Source: Clostridia bacterium
GTDB taxonomy: Bacteria > Bacillota > Clostridia > Oscillospirales > CAG-272
Assembly (NCBI GenBank): GCA_017387685.1
Contig: JAFOEU010000098.1
Location: 1-50,504, forward strand
Direction of reading: 5' to 3'
DNA: 50,504 nucleotides
Part shown: positions 8,908 through 17,487 of the stretch, piece after piece
Layout of the letters: every line of letters starts with the position of its first letter
Numbering within the stretch: position 1 is the stretch's first letter
Position numbers and translations under genes: made by a program
The notes under the pieces: model-generated
Databases searched by the model: none
What the model saw: the letters and a program-made list of their open reading frames with translations, nothing else
What the model was told of the DNA's origin: nothing

Positions 8908-9576
8908 TTAGAAATCATCGTCCTTATCGTAGCGAACGAAGGGATCCATCCTGTGTCGTGATTCAAGCGGAGCTGCCGCAAAGAAAATTACGATACACAC
9001 GGCAGCCGCAACCGACACGGCGATGGCGGGATTATACCGCGAGGCAACAACGATGAGATCGTTCATTACGTAATACTTATAGAAAAGGTATCTGATAACG
9101 TAGGGCATAAACGCGGGATAAACGGGCAAAAGCATAGTCAAAAGCACAAGCCATTTGCCGGGGAAAAAGGTCTTGAACCATATTTTTGCGCGGTTGGTCG
9201 GGACCGACATCGGATCGCCGATGAGGATCGCGATCGCAAAGATCAAAAGGTAGAGCGAGAGCACGCCGGCGATGATAAAGCACCATGTGTACGCCGTCGT
9301 TACGGGTCCTAAAGCACCCGCAAGAAGCTTGGTGTAGCTGTCGTCCTTCGCCGCATCAAAGGATCCCATTCCCCTAATTGCCTGCGTAACCATTTCGTTT
9401 ACTGATTGCAGGCTGTAAAACTGTTCTCCGTCATAAAATCGCACACCGCGAACAAGGCAGGAGAACCAAGAAAACAGCGTAAGTATCGCGGGGGAGCAGT
9501 ATTTCAGCCAGACGAGCGTTCGCTCAAATTTATGTCTTTTGCGCGTTTGCTCCGAGATTTTTCTTACTCGAGCCAC
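8908..9576 (-). CDS. Multi-pass membrane protein of unknown function
   Basis: Not recognised. The 222-residue protein has a basic N-terminus (VRKISEQTRKRHKFERT), then about four hydrophobic helices (around residues 29-43, 96-118, 142-163 and 183-203) and an acidic C-terminal tail. The start is GTG, with GGAGG 10 bp upstream inside the end of the HD-domain gene. Only two bases separate the GTG from the preceding stop, so translation is probably coupled. It is the last gene of the leftward operon that includes mltG, which hints at an envelope role but proves nothing. Confidence 0.7.
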   Translation of the reverse strand: MARVRKISEQTRKRHKFERTLVWLKYCSPAILTLFSWFSCLVRGVRFYDGEQFYSLQSVNEMVTQAIRGMGSFDAAKDDSYTKLLAGALGPVTTAYTWCFIIAGVLSLYLLIFAIAILIGDPMSVPTNRAKIWFKTFFPGKWLVLLTMLLPVYPAFMPYVIRYLFYKYYVMNDLIVVASRYNPAIAVSVAAAVCIVIFFAAAPLESRHRMDPFVRYDKDDDF

Positions 9577-9578
9577 GG

Positions 9579-10169
9579 TCAGTTGTCCTCCGGCATACCC
9601 TCAAGGAAGTAGGCAGCTTCCATATCCGCAACCGACAGCGCGAATGCAAGCGGGAACATTTCAAGCGCCTTGCCGACTGTTCCGTTATCCTCGGGACCCG
9701 AGAAGCCCATATGATATCTGATCGCAAAAGCCTCGTCGCGAGTCAGGCGCATAAAGCCCGATGCGATATATACCGACTTTTCACCGTGACCGTAGGGAAG
9801 CGTGTCTTCGATGGTATAATAGGGCTTGGTCACCCATTGACCGTTTACCTTGACGTTGCGGCTGTCAACGCGGTAGAAATTGATCTTGCAAAGATCGTGG
9901 AGCAGAGCGGCGATGGCGATGCTTTCGTCGCTGTAATGGATTCCGTAAACGTCCTTCATACGCTTGCGGTTCATAATGTCAACGAGGCAATCGTAGACGT
10001 TGAGGCTGTGGCGGCAAAGTCCGCCGACCTCCGCACCGTGGTAGCGCGTGGATGCGGGCGCGGTGAAAAAGTCGCAGGACTCGGAGCAAAGGTACGCAAG
10101 CAGCTCTGTGGAGCCATCGCGGGTGATCTTGTCCTTATAGATCTGTATAAATCTTTCCTTATCTGTCAT
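9579..10169 (-). CDS. HD-domain phosphohydrolase
   Basis: A 196-residue protein with HD-superfamily metal ligands: His54 in GGLCRHSLNVY, His91-Asp92 in LLHDLCKI, then YGHGEKS and RYHMG. The arrangement resembles the HD part of YhaM-type 3'-5' exoribonucleases, but the OB-fold RNA-binding domain is missing, so a nucleotide or RNA phosphodiesterase role is only likely. I use the ATG at 10169, where GAAAGG lies 8 bp upstream; the longer frame to 10202 would overlap that site. It lies 63 bp after mltG in the same direction. Confidence 0.78.
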   Translation of the reverse strand: MTDKERFIQIYKDKITRDGSTELLAYLCSESCDFFTAPASTRYHGAEVGGLCRHSLNVYDCLVDIMNRKRMKDVYGIHYSDESIAIAALLHDLCKINFYRVDSRNVKVNGQWVTKPYYTIEDTLPYGHGEKSVYIASGFMRLTRDEAFAIRYHMGFSGPEDNGTVGKALEMFPLAFALSVADMEAAYFLEGMPEDN

Positions 10170-10232
10170 AACGTTTTTCCTTTCTTTTTTGGTTTTAACC
10201 AATTGTAAAACACAGTTTTAGAGTTGCCTGAT

Positions 10233-11498
10233 TTATTGATTTTCGGCAGCTTCTGCCTTTTTGATAGCATCGATATTCGCATTGTGATCCTTGAGAGTGG
10301 TGGCATAATACATCACTCCGTATTTATCGGAAACGAAATAATAATACTTTTCCTCAGTATCCGCGGGGTCAAACGCGCAGGCAATCGAGTTATAGCTGGG
10401 GTTGCAGATCGGTCCGGGGGGCAAGCCCTCCTCGTTATAGGAGTTGTAGGGGTTATCCATATTGAGATCATCGAGCGTAATATCGGTCACTCGCCTGCCC
10501 GCCTCGCAGGAAAGCGCATAGACTATCGTCGAGTCGCATTCGAGCTTCGGGAAGGTATCGGGATCGAGCAAACGGTTATGGATTACCGACGAAACGACGT
10601 CAAAGTCGTTTTGATGATAAGCCTCCTTCTCGATGATCGAGGCTATGGTGAGCAGCTGATCGATCGTATATCCGGTTTCCTCAGCCGCCTCAAAGAACTT
10701 CGACTGTCGGAATACCTTTGCGAACTGATCAAGCAGACGACAAAGATAATATTCGGGCTTTCTTCCCGTATAGAAATCGTAGGTGTCGGGATAGAGATAT
10801 CCCTCGAGCAGATAATATCTGTCCGTCATATCAATATCTCGCAGAAAATCGTATTCCGCGCCAAAATCGTAGGTCTTCATACATTCGAGGAACTCCTCGC
10901 GGTCAGAGCATCCGTTTGCCTCGAAGAGAGCGATCATCTCATCGACCGTTGCGCCCTCGGGGAAGGTGATTCGCACCGTGGTCAGCGTCAGAGTCTCAAC
11001 GAACGAGAGCATCAAGGTATCGTAGTTCATCGCCGTCGAGATCGTGTAGCTTCCGCTCTGGAATTTATACGCGGGGCTTGTATCGACGTCCTTGAGGTTG
11101 CAATAGAGCCTGAACAGCCAGGGGTAATTGATCGCTCCCGCCTCGCCGAGTATATCGGCAAGCTCGTCGGAGGTGACGTAATCGGGAATGACGACCTCTA
11201 CCGTTTTCTCCTCCTTTACGAAGGCAAAAACGTCGTTTGCGCAGGAGATCGCAAAGACCGCGAGCGCGACGGACACGGTAATGATCGCAATTATATAAAC
11301 CATAGCCTTGATAACCGCAGAAACAGTGCTCTGCGTTTCGGTGTAATCGGCTCGGTCGAAGAAATCCTTCTCCTCAGGATCGAGCTCCCTGAGCGCTGCG
11401 GCATACTGCGCGCGAGTGTAGCCGCCGATCAGCTCTTTTCTATTCGGTCTTTTCAATATTTTCTTTTTTGGAGTTTTTTCGGGATTGGTGTTCTCCAT
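10233..11498 (-). CDS. mltG: Endolytic murein transglycosylase MltG
   Basis: Inner-membrane lytic transglycosylase that cuts nascent peptidoglycan and sets glycan chain length. A basic cytoplasmic tail (about 60 residues) is followed by one transmembrane helix (about 62-86) and then the YceG domain, with EGYLYPDTY (232-240) and the catalytic Glu290 in ASIIEKEA. ATG 11498 is preferred over 11522 because AAAGGAG lies 7 bp before it. The 421-residue length is normal. The CPBP protease gene ends 13 bp upstream, so these genes form an operon. Confidence 0.92.
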   Translation of the reverse strand: MENTNPEKTPKKKILKRPNRKELIGGYTRAQYAAALRELDPEEKDFFDRADYTETQSTVSAVIKAMVYIIAIITVSVALAVFAISCANDVFAFVKEEKTVEVVIPDYVTSDELADILGEAGAINYPWLFRLYCNLKDVDTSPAYKFQSGSYTISTAMNYDTLMLSFVETLTLTTVRITFPEGATVDEMIALFEANGCSDREEFLECMKTYDFGAEYDFLRDIDMTDRYYLLEGYLYPDTYDFYTGRKPEYYLCRLLDQFAKVFRQSKFFEAAEETGYTIDQLLTIASIIEKEAYHQNDFDVVSSVIHNRLLDPDTFPKLECDSTIVYALSCEAGRRVTDITLDDLNMDNPYNSYNEEGLPPGPICNPSYNSIACAFDPADTEEKYYYFVSDKYGVMYYATTLKDHNANIDAIKKAEAAENQ

Positions 11499-11511
11499 CT
11501 GAAGCTCCTTT

Positions 11512-12480
11512 CTAAAATTCAATGAAAACTGCCGCGGTATAAGCGACGTAACATACGAGTGAGGGGAACGAGAAGATCGCTCCGCAGGTTGCGGCTATCC
11601 TCGGATGCTTCGCGGCAAGCTCCTCGAGAGGAGTGGAATCGGCATCCGCGGGGGGATAGGGCGGATCGAGCTCTCTATACGCGCTTGAAAGATCAAAGCG
11701 CGCATAATTTTTATAAAGTCTTGCTGCTTCGGCGGCAAAAATACCCGAAAACAGCAAAAATATCGCCGTAAGCAGAATCATAAAAAGCTTTTCGCCACCG
11801 AGGGAAACGAGAGTTTGCATATACGGTCTGCCGAAAAGTCCGACGAGATTGTGCCATAGATGCACGGCTATCGCCGCGGGGAGGGAGCGCGTAGCATAAA
11901 GCGTCATCGCCAGAACGAGCCCCGCAAAAAAGTAGACGAGGAAGCGCTCGATATCGAAATGCAAAAGCGCAAAAAAGAGCGATGAAAGCAGAACCGCGGC
12001 GGTCGTGCTTCTCTTCTCATATTCTGATATCAGAAGTCCGCGAAAAACGAATTCCTCGCAGATCGCGGGAAGCGAGGCATAGGCGAGGATCAGATAGATC
12101 GTGTTCGACACAGTGCCCTCGTTTTTTGAGATGAACACGCCCCATAGGTCGTAGCTTCGGTCAAGAGATGCTCCACCGACGGTGTAAAACTCGATAAGTA
12201 TCGTTCCGGCGGTCAGCGAAATAAACGCCGAAAGAAGCAGGAGCAAATGACCGGGGCCAAAGGCGGAGATCCTGAAGCGACCGAAATCAAGCCCGAGCGC
12301 CTTGATATAAAAGGCGGCGGGAAGCAGAAAAATTATGAGCTGCAGCACGATAACGGCAACGTATTCGTTCTCTCGGTTGAGCAGAGTTGTGTCGATAAGC
12401 CTGCTGACGAGGAGCAGAACGAATATTCCGAGGACGAGCAGCGGTGCCGTATTCGCGGAATTTTTGAAATAATCCTTCAT
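11512..12480 (-). CDS. CPBP-family intramembrane glutamic endopeptidase
   Basis: Multi-pass membrane protease of the CAAX/ABI (CPBP) family, 322 residues, about eight hydrophobic segments. All three family motifs are intact: EExxxR at Glu142-Glu143-Arg147, FxxxH at Phe170-His174, and HxxxN at His207-Asn211. Its start codon overlaps the stop of the DJ-1-like gene (TAATG). Family members process prenylated proteins or bacteriocins, or cut C-terminal sorting signals (MrtX- and MrtJ-type). The substrate here is unknown. Two surface proteins in this window have Cys-containing C-terminal anchors that could be substrates, which is speculative. Confidence 0.88.
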   Translation of the reverse strand: MKDYFKNSANTAPLLVLGIFVLLLVSRLIDTTLLNRENEYVAVIVLQLIIFLLPAAFYIKALGLDFGRFRISAFGPGHLLLLLSAFISLTAGTILIEFYTVGGASLDRSYDLWGVFISKNEGTVSNTIYLILAYASLPAICEEFVFRGLLISEYEKRSTTAAVLLSSLFFALLHFDIERFLVYFFAGLVLAMTLYATRSLPAAIAVHLWHNLVGLFGRPYMQTLVSLGGEKLFMILLTAIFLLFSGIFAAEAARLYKNYARFDLSSAYRELDPPYPPADADSTPLEELAAKHPRIAATCGAIFSFPSLVCYVAYTAAVFIEF

Positions 12481-13016
12481 TATTTTGCAAGAACTGCGGC
12501 GAAGAGCTTGTCAGCCGCCCCTCTTCCCTTCAGCGCGGCAACGATCTCGATGCCGAACTCAAGAGCCGCGCCCATACCGACGCCCGTGATGACCTGACCG
12601 TCACGAACAGCGCGTCCGCCGACGTTCGCGCCCTCGAGATATTCCTCGAATCTGGGGAAGCAGGTGGCGTTTTTACCCTTGAGAATACCGCGCTTACCGA
12701 GGATCATCGGTGCGGCGCAGATAGCGCAGATAAGGGAGTTATTTTCAAGTGCCGAGTCGAGTGCCTTATGAACGACGGGGGAGGCGTCGAGATTGGTCGT
12801 TCCGGGCATACCGCCGGGGAGGATGACGCATTCGGGGGAGTTATCCGAAAAATCCGAGTCGAGCATATCGGCTTTGACGGTAATTCCGTGCGAGCCGGTG
12901 ATATCGAGCGAGCCGATGCCGACGGTCTTGACAGGGAGACCCGCGCGGCGCATAAGGTCGAGGGGCATCAGAGCCTCAACTTCTTCAAATCCGTTTGCGA
13001 GAAACATGTAGATCAT
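12480..13016 (-). CDS. DJ-1/PfpI (YajL-like) family protein
   Basis: A 178-residue single-domain protein of the DJ-1 superfamily. It keeps the nucleophile elbow Cys100 in ICAICAAP and the partner Glu12 in GFEEVEA, as in deglycase or redox-stress members such as YajL. It is expected to be cytoplasmic and to protect against carbonyl or oxidative damage, although the exact activity of this family is disputed. It is the first gene of the leftward run that continues with CPBP and mltG. An AAAGG ribosome-binding site precedes the ATG. Confidence 0.87.
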   Translation of the reverse strand: MIYMFLANGFEEVEALMPLDLMRRAGLPVKTVGIGSLDITGSHGITVKADMLDSDFSDNSPECVILPGGMPGTTNLDASPVVHKALDSALENNSLICAICAAPMILGKRGILKGKNATCFPRFEEYLEGANVGGRAVRDGQVITGVGMGAALEFGIEIVAALKGRGAADKLFAAVLAK

Positions 13017-13050
13017 TGTTTTGGTTCCTTTTCTTTAGTCAGATGGTTTT

Positions 13051-13195
13051 GAGTGCAGAATGCAGAGTGCAGAGTGCAGAGTTATGGTAACTTTTCGCCG
13101 AGGGCGAAAAGTGATTTTATTCAAATCCGAAAATTTTCGCCAAAGGCGAAAATTCACCTTCAACTAGCAACTAATAACTAGCAACTAGTAACTTT
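13051..13195. repeat. Family A element with two kinds of heptad
   Basis: The left end is four copies of a different 7-bp unit (TGCAGAG/TGCAGAA). The right end is the AGTTACT-type heptad in inverted orientation, ending 1 bp from the GDPD stop codon. Between them are two palindromes (TTTTCGCCGAGGGCGAAAA and TTTTCGCCAAAGGCGAAAA). Confidence 0.85.
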
Positions 13196-13945
13196 TTACG
13201 CTATTGGCGTAAAAACGCAATTTGACGGCTGATAATCGAGTCCGAGGTCGATCATCTCGCGCAGCTTTTCGCGTGTATCCGCCGCGCGCATGCAGATGCG
13301 GAGGTCGCGCTCGTGCAGGTCGCCGATGATGCCATCGGGCAGATCGGCAGAGTCAGCGATCTTGAGCGAAAGTCCCGCGTAGCCGAGGTCGCAGAGCGCG
13401 TCATAGTGCTTTTCCTTGGCAAATATCAGATGTACGAATATCTCGGGCGAAAGTCTTCTCGCCTCGGCGATATAATCGAATTTTACCGAAGAAGCAACCG
13501 CGTAATCGAGCATTCCCCGTCTGCGCAGGCTCTTTATTGCCGCCTCAACTCCCTCGGGGGTCTTAAACTCGATAAAAGGCACGCATCCGTAGCGCATACA
13601 AACGTCAAGATACTCCTCAAAGGTAGGCACGCGGAGCTGATCCTCGGGCAGCTTGTCCGCGCCGACGCCCTTATTGATACGCGCACGGCGGACTTCATCG
13701 AAGGTCATTTCCTCAATAATTCCCTCGTTATCCGTCATTGTGGCAAGCGTACTGTCATGCATACAGACCGCCACGCCGTCGCGTGTCAAGTGGATATCCG
13801 TCTCGATCGCCCACACGCCCATCCTCGCAACCGTCTCAAAGGCGGGTAACGAATTCTGCGGCGCGTAATTATTACAGCCTCTGTGCGCTATAATAAGCGG
13901 TCGGCGGTATGAATTTCTCTCGTGAAAAATGGGTCCTGTCTGCAT
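13196..13945 (-). CDS. Glycerophosphodiester phosphodiesterase (cytoplasmic)
   Basis: TIM-barrel GDPD that hydrolyses glycerophosphodiesters to glycerol-3-phosphate and an alcohol. Key residues are present: His21-Arg22 in IIAHRGCN, Glu48 and Asp50 in AIETDIHL, and His63-Asp64 in CMHDST. It has 249 residues and no signal peptide. AAGGAG lies 8 bp before the start. It is one of three GDPD proteins in the window and stands alone between the DJ-1 operon and the divergent MATE gene. Confidence 0.9.
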   Translation of the reverse strand: MQTGPIFHERNSYRRPLIIAHRGCNNYAPQNSLPAFETVARMGVWAIETDIHLTRDGVAVCMHDSTLATMTDNEGIIEEMTFDEVRRARINKGVGADKLPEDQLRVPTFEEYLDVCMRYGCVPFIEFKTPEGVEAAIKSLRRRGMLDYAVASSVKFDYIAEARRLSPEIFVHLIFAKEKHYDALCDLGYAGLSLKIADSADLPDGIIGDLHERDLRICMRAADTREKLREMIDLGLDYQPSNCVFTPIA

Positions 13946-14068
13946 TTTTATCTGCTCCTTAAAATGAATTATATTATCTCAATTATATTATATCACATAT
14001 TTCCGAAATTTTCTATACCTTCGCAATTTTTCTTTGAATTTTTTCGGATTTTTATTCGCGCAAAGTCA

Positions 14069-14097
14069 TTGACTTCTCCCCTTTACTGTGCTATAAT
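14069..14097 (+). promoter_or_regulatory. MATE gene promoter
   Basis: TTGACT (14069-14074), a 17-bp spacer and TATAAT (14092-14097), 34 bp before the start codon. Confidence 0.8.
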
Positions 14098-14130
14098 TAA
14101 CATATCATATTATGCCTATCGGAGGAAGAT

Positions 14131-15561
14131 ATGTCAACTTCAGCAGCCAGAACACTAAAGGCAAAGAAAGAGATCAGCTTCACCTCGGGCCCTCTCTTTA
14201 TGCCCATCCTTCTCTTCACGCTACCCATCCTCGCGACGGGCATTTTGCAGTTTCTTTACAACACTGCAGACACACTCATAGTTTCGAATTTCGCCGCCGA
14301 CGGAGAAGCCGCGCTCGCCGCAGTTACCTCCACGGGCGCACTTTCGAACCTGATCACGGGACTCTTCATCGGTCTTTCCGTCGGTGCATCGGTCACGCTT
14401 TCGCACTCGCTCGGCGCGGGACGCGACGACGAGGCAAGCGACGTTGTCCACACCTCCATCACCATCGCCGCGATCCTCGGAGTGATCGTCGGAGTGATCG
14501 GATTTATCGCCTGCAAGCCCCTTTTGGTGCTTATGGATTCGCCCCTCGACGTACTTGACCACGCCGCACTTTATATGCGCATCGTCTTCCTCGGTATGCC
14601 CGCGCAGATGGTTTACAACTACGGCGCCGCGCTCCTCCGCGCAAAGGGCGACACCAAGCGCCCCCTCTACTTCCTTATGGTATCGGGCGCGGTAAACGTC
14701 ATCTGCAACCTTATTTTCGTTATCGTTTTCCATCTCGACGTTGCGGGCGTTGCGCTTGCGACGATCATTTCGCAGTATCTTTCGGCAACCTTGGTCATCA
14801 TCCGACTCACACGACTTGACGATGCCTGCAAGCTTGACCTGCGCCACCTTCACATCGCACCATACCTTATGGTGAAGATCATCAAGGTTGGCATTCCCGC
14901 GGGAATTCAGGGCTGTCTTTTCTCCTTCTCGAACGTAATAATCCAGTCCTCCGTCAACTCCTTTGACAAGATCGGCGTTGCGGGCAACGGTGCCGCGGGC
15001 ACGATCGACGGACTTATCTACATCGCTCTCAACTCCTTCTACCACGCCGCGCTGACCTTCTCGGGTCAGAATCTCGGCGCACGAGAGATCACGCGTGTGA
15101 AAAAGACCTGCTATTACTGTCTGCTTTCGGTGCTGATCATAGGCGTCCCGCTCTGTCTTGTCACCTACGCATTCGGTGAGCCTCTGCTCAACATCTTCCT
15201 GCCCGCTGACGGCGCGGCAAACAAGCAGGCGATCATTGAATTCGGTATGGAGCGAATGTTCTACACAACTATTTTCTACTTCCTTTGCGGACTTATGGAG
15301 GTAATGTCGGGAATGCTTCGCGGACTCGGAGCATCAACGACCTCGATGGTCGTCAGCCTGATCGGTGCTTGCGCGATGCGAGTTGTCTGGGTCTACACCA
15401 TCTTTGCGGAATTCAGAACTCCCGGTTCGCTTTACATCTCCTACCCGATCTCGTGGCTTGCAACCGCAATCGTGCTTTATATCTGCTACGCCGTCATTCT
15501 TAGGCGTATCGAAAAGGGCTTTGCCAACATTGCTCCCCCCGCGCATCATAAGGGCGCGTGA
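14131..15561 (+). CDS. MATE-family efflux transporter
   Basis: Twelve-helix multidrug and toxic-compound exporter, 476 residues, using a Na+ or H+ gradient. Hydrophobic helices are spread along the whole length, with FTLPILATGILQFLYNTADTLIVSNF at the N-terminus, the typical MatE start, and GASVTLSHSLGAGRDDEA in the first half. The start follows CGGAGGA. The lipoprotein gene follows after 25 bp with its own ribosome-binding site, so the two may be cotranscribed. The substrate cannot be told. Confidence 0.9.
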   Translation: MSTSAARTLKAKKEISFTSGPLFMPILLFTLPILATGILQFLYNTADTLIVSNFAADGEAALAAVTSTGALSNLITGLFIGLSVGASVTLSHSLGAGRDDEASDVVHTSITIAAILGVIVGVIGFIACKPLLVLMDSPLDVLDHAALYMRIVFLGMPAQMVYNYGAALLRAKGDTKRPLYFLMVSGAVNVICNLIFVIVFHLDVAGVALATIISQYLSATLVIIRLTRLDDACKLDLRHLHIAPYLMVKIIKVGIPAGIQGCLFSFSNVIIQSSVNSFDKIGVAGNGAAGTIDGLIYIALNSFYHAALTFSGQNLGAREITRVKKTCYYCLLSVLIIGVPLCLVTYAFGEPLLNIFLPADGAANKQAIIEFGMERMFYTTIFYFLCGLMEVMSGMLRGLGASTTSMVVSLIGACAMRVVWVYTIFAEFRTPGSLYISYPISWLATAIVLYICYAVILRRIEKGFANIAPPAHHKGA

Positions 15562-15586
15562 AAATAAAATAAAAAGGAGAATCGCT

Positions 15587-17092
15587 ATGAAGACCAACAA
15601 ATTTTTTCGCATTATCACAGTCCTCTGCCTCTGCATCGCAATGATCCTTCCCGTTCTCTCCTGCGCGGAGACCTCGGGCGGTGACACCACCACCGCAACC
15701 CCCGACCAAGGAGGAGCCGCACAGACTCAGGCTCCCACCGACACAACGACCGAGGAAACCTCCTATCCCTTCCTTGACGTTAACTACGCAAACGAGGAAT
15801 TTCTCATTTTCAACAGCGAGCCCAAGTACTCGATGATAATGAACATCCTCGCCGACGACGTAACCGGCGAGCCCGTCAACGATGCGCAGTACAAAGCTAT
15901 GTTCAAGGTCGAGGAACAGTACAAGATCGACCTCGTTGAATACGCCTGCGGATGGGACAATCAGTACAACGAGATCATGAACGCCTCATCGACGGGGGAG
16001 GATATCTATGACGTTGCCTATCTGCGCTCCACCCACATAGGCACGATGTTCACAAGCTCGTATCTTCTCAACCTCTACGGCGTTGAAAACCTCAACATCG
16101 ATATGCCTTGGTGGAATCAGCAGCTCAAGAATGACGCAACCCTCCTCGGCGATCACCTTTACTATCTCTCGAGCGATGCTCATCTTATGGCATTCGAGGG
16201 CACTTGGGCAATCTACTTCAACAAGGCCCTCGCTTCAAACGTAGGACTCCCCTCTCCCTACGAGGACGTATACAACAACACCTGGACTCTCGAGCGTCTG
16301 ACCGAGCTTGCTGCTCAGGGCGCGGCTCTCGGCGGCGAAGCATCTTGGGATTTCACAGCGGGCGGCTCGAGCATTTACGGCATGGCATCCTTCAAGAACC
16401 TCATCAACGCTCTGATGGTCGGCTGTAACGAGCACTACTGCCTCAAGGACGCAGAGGGTGTTCCCTACTATGCAATGGCTGAAAGCCAGACCGTCTACGA
16501 CGTTACCGAGGCGATCGCCGCACTTACGGGCGATACCGCAAACGGAACCTACATCAGCGCAAACTCCACGGGCAAGCACTACATCGCAGATATCTTCTCT
16601 CAGGGCAGATCGGTATTTATGGGCGGCGAGCTCAAGGCGGGTGCCTCCGAGCTCAAGGATATGAGCGATCCCTACGGAATCCTTCCCATTCCGAAATATA
16701 ATTCCGATCAGGAAAACTACCTCAGCAATATGTATTGGGGAACTCTGCTTTTCACCATCCCCACCACCTGCGCAACCCCCGAGCGCACCGCGGCGGTTAT
16801 GGACCTCCTTTCCTACCACGCTTGGCAGGACGTTCTTCCCGTTTACTATGAAAGACTCTGCTACCGCGGCACTCGCGATGCGGAAAGCGTTGCAATGCTT
16901 GAGATGATCAGCGAGAGCAGATACCTCAACTGGGCGATCGCATACGACTGGATCGACTCCATCGAGCCCCAGCTCAACACCGAGCTCGATGCCGGCAGAG
17001 CAACCGCCATCGCCTCTCTCATCAGAGGTTCTAAACGAGTTGTGCCGGGTCTTATAGAGAAAACCCTGAACGCATTGAAAGCGATGAATTAA
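15587..17092 (+). CDS. Lipoprotein extracellular solute-binding protein (orphan)
   Basis: A 501-residue protein with a lipoprotein signal peptide (MKTNKFFRIITVLCLCIAMI then LPVLSC, lipid on Cys26), a Thr/Asp-rich linker and a domain that looks like a family 1 ABC sugar-binding protein (for example FNKALASNVGLPSPYEDVYN and YGILPIPKYN). I chose ATG 15587 because AAGGAG lies 7 bp upstream and a signal peptide follows; the frame open from 15365 lies inside the MATE gene. No permease or ATPase gene is nearby, so it either uses transport proteins encoded elsewhere or acts as a sensor. A terminator follows. Confidence 0.82.
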   Translation: MKTNKFFRIITVLCLCIAMILPVLSCAETSGGDTTTATPDQGGAAQTQAPTDTTTEETSYPFLDVNYANEEFLIFNSEPKYSMIMNILADDVTGEPVNDAQYKAMFKVEEQYKIDLVEYACGWDNQYNEIMNASSTGEDIYDVAYLRSTHIGTMFTSSYLLNLYGVENLNIDMPWWNQQLKNDATLLGDHLYYLSSDAHLMAFEGTWAIYFNKALASNVGLPSPYEDVYNNTWTLERLTELAAQGAALGGEASWDFTAGGSSIYGMASFKNLINALMVGCNEHYCLKDAEGVPYYAMAESQTVYDVTEAIAALTGDTANGTYISANSTGKHYIADIFSQGRSVFMGGELKAGASELKDMSDPYGILPIPKYNSDQENYLSNMYWGTLLFTIPTTCATPERTAAVMDLLSYHAWQDVLPVYYERLCYRGTRDAESVAMLEMISESRYLNWAIAYDWIDSIEPQLNTELDAGRATAIASLIRGSKRVVPGLIEKTLNALKAMN

Positions 17093-17108
17093 AATTTTAA
17101 AATTTTCA

Positions 17109-17140
17109 GCAAAACCGCGGAACTTTTTCCGCGGTTTTGC
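17109..17140 (+). terminator. Terminator after the solute-binding protein
   Basis: The stem GCAAAACCGCGGAA / TTCCGCGGTTTTGC lies just after the stop codon. The stem's own T-run ends the hairpin. Confidence 0.75.
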
Positions 17141-17160
17141 GTCTTATATAGGTGAAAGCG

Positions 17161-17410
17161 GAGTGATATGTCCTTCGGACACGATATATTCCTATTAAAA
17201 ATAACGTTTGCGAAGTAAACATATCGCATCGGCGAAGCCGATAACTCCCCTTCCCGGTTTACGGGAAGGGGGCGGGGGATGGGTCCCGATTTGCCGAAAC
17301 AAAATTATCGGATATCGAGAAAACCAATGTAGCCAAACCTCACACAAGCACTCGCAAAACATCAGCCACGCTGATGAAAAAGCCCGCCCGCTTGCGGGAG
17401 GGTTGGGTGG
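17161..17410. repeat. Family B hairpin chain followed by GC-rich palindromes
   Basis: This fills most of the 395-bp gap before the serpin. First come short hairpins with TGATAT/CGATAT/CATATCGC spacers: TGTCCTTCGGACA, GTTTGCGAAGTAAAC and ATCGGCGAAGCCGAT. Then come two GC-rich palindromes, one at 17245-17275 (CTTCCCGGTTTACGGGAAG) and one at 17375-17405 (CCCGCCCGCTTGCGGGAGGG). The second resembles the E repeats at 48 kb. I see no gene here. Confidence 0.75.
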
Positions 17411-17487
17411 GTATACAGCGGATAGCTAAAAAATCCGCGCAAAACCAAACCAAGTATAAAAAACATCACTCAAAAGGAGAGACCGCC

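Noticed and set aside
10224-11525. Long open frame antisense to mltG
   Set aside because: It is fully overlapped by MltG with intact catalytic motifs; no start signal and no recognisable domain.
11512-13016. Bacteriocin-immunity locus around the CPBP protease
   Set aside because: No small leader-peptide gene, ABC exporter or two-component system lies nearby; the neighbours are a DJ-1-like protein and MltG.
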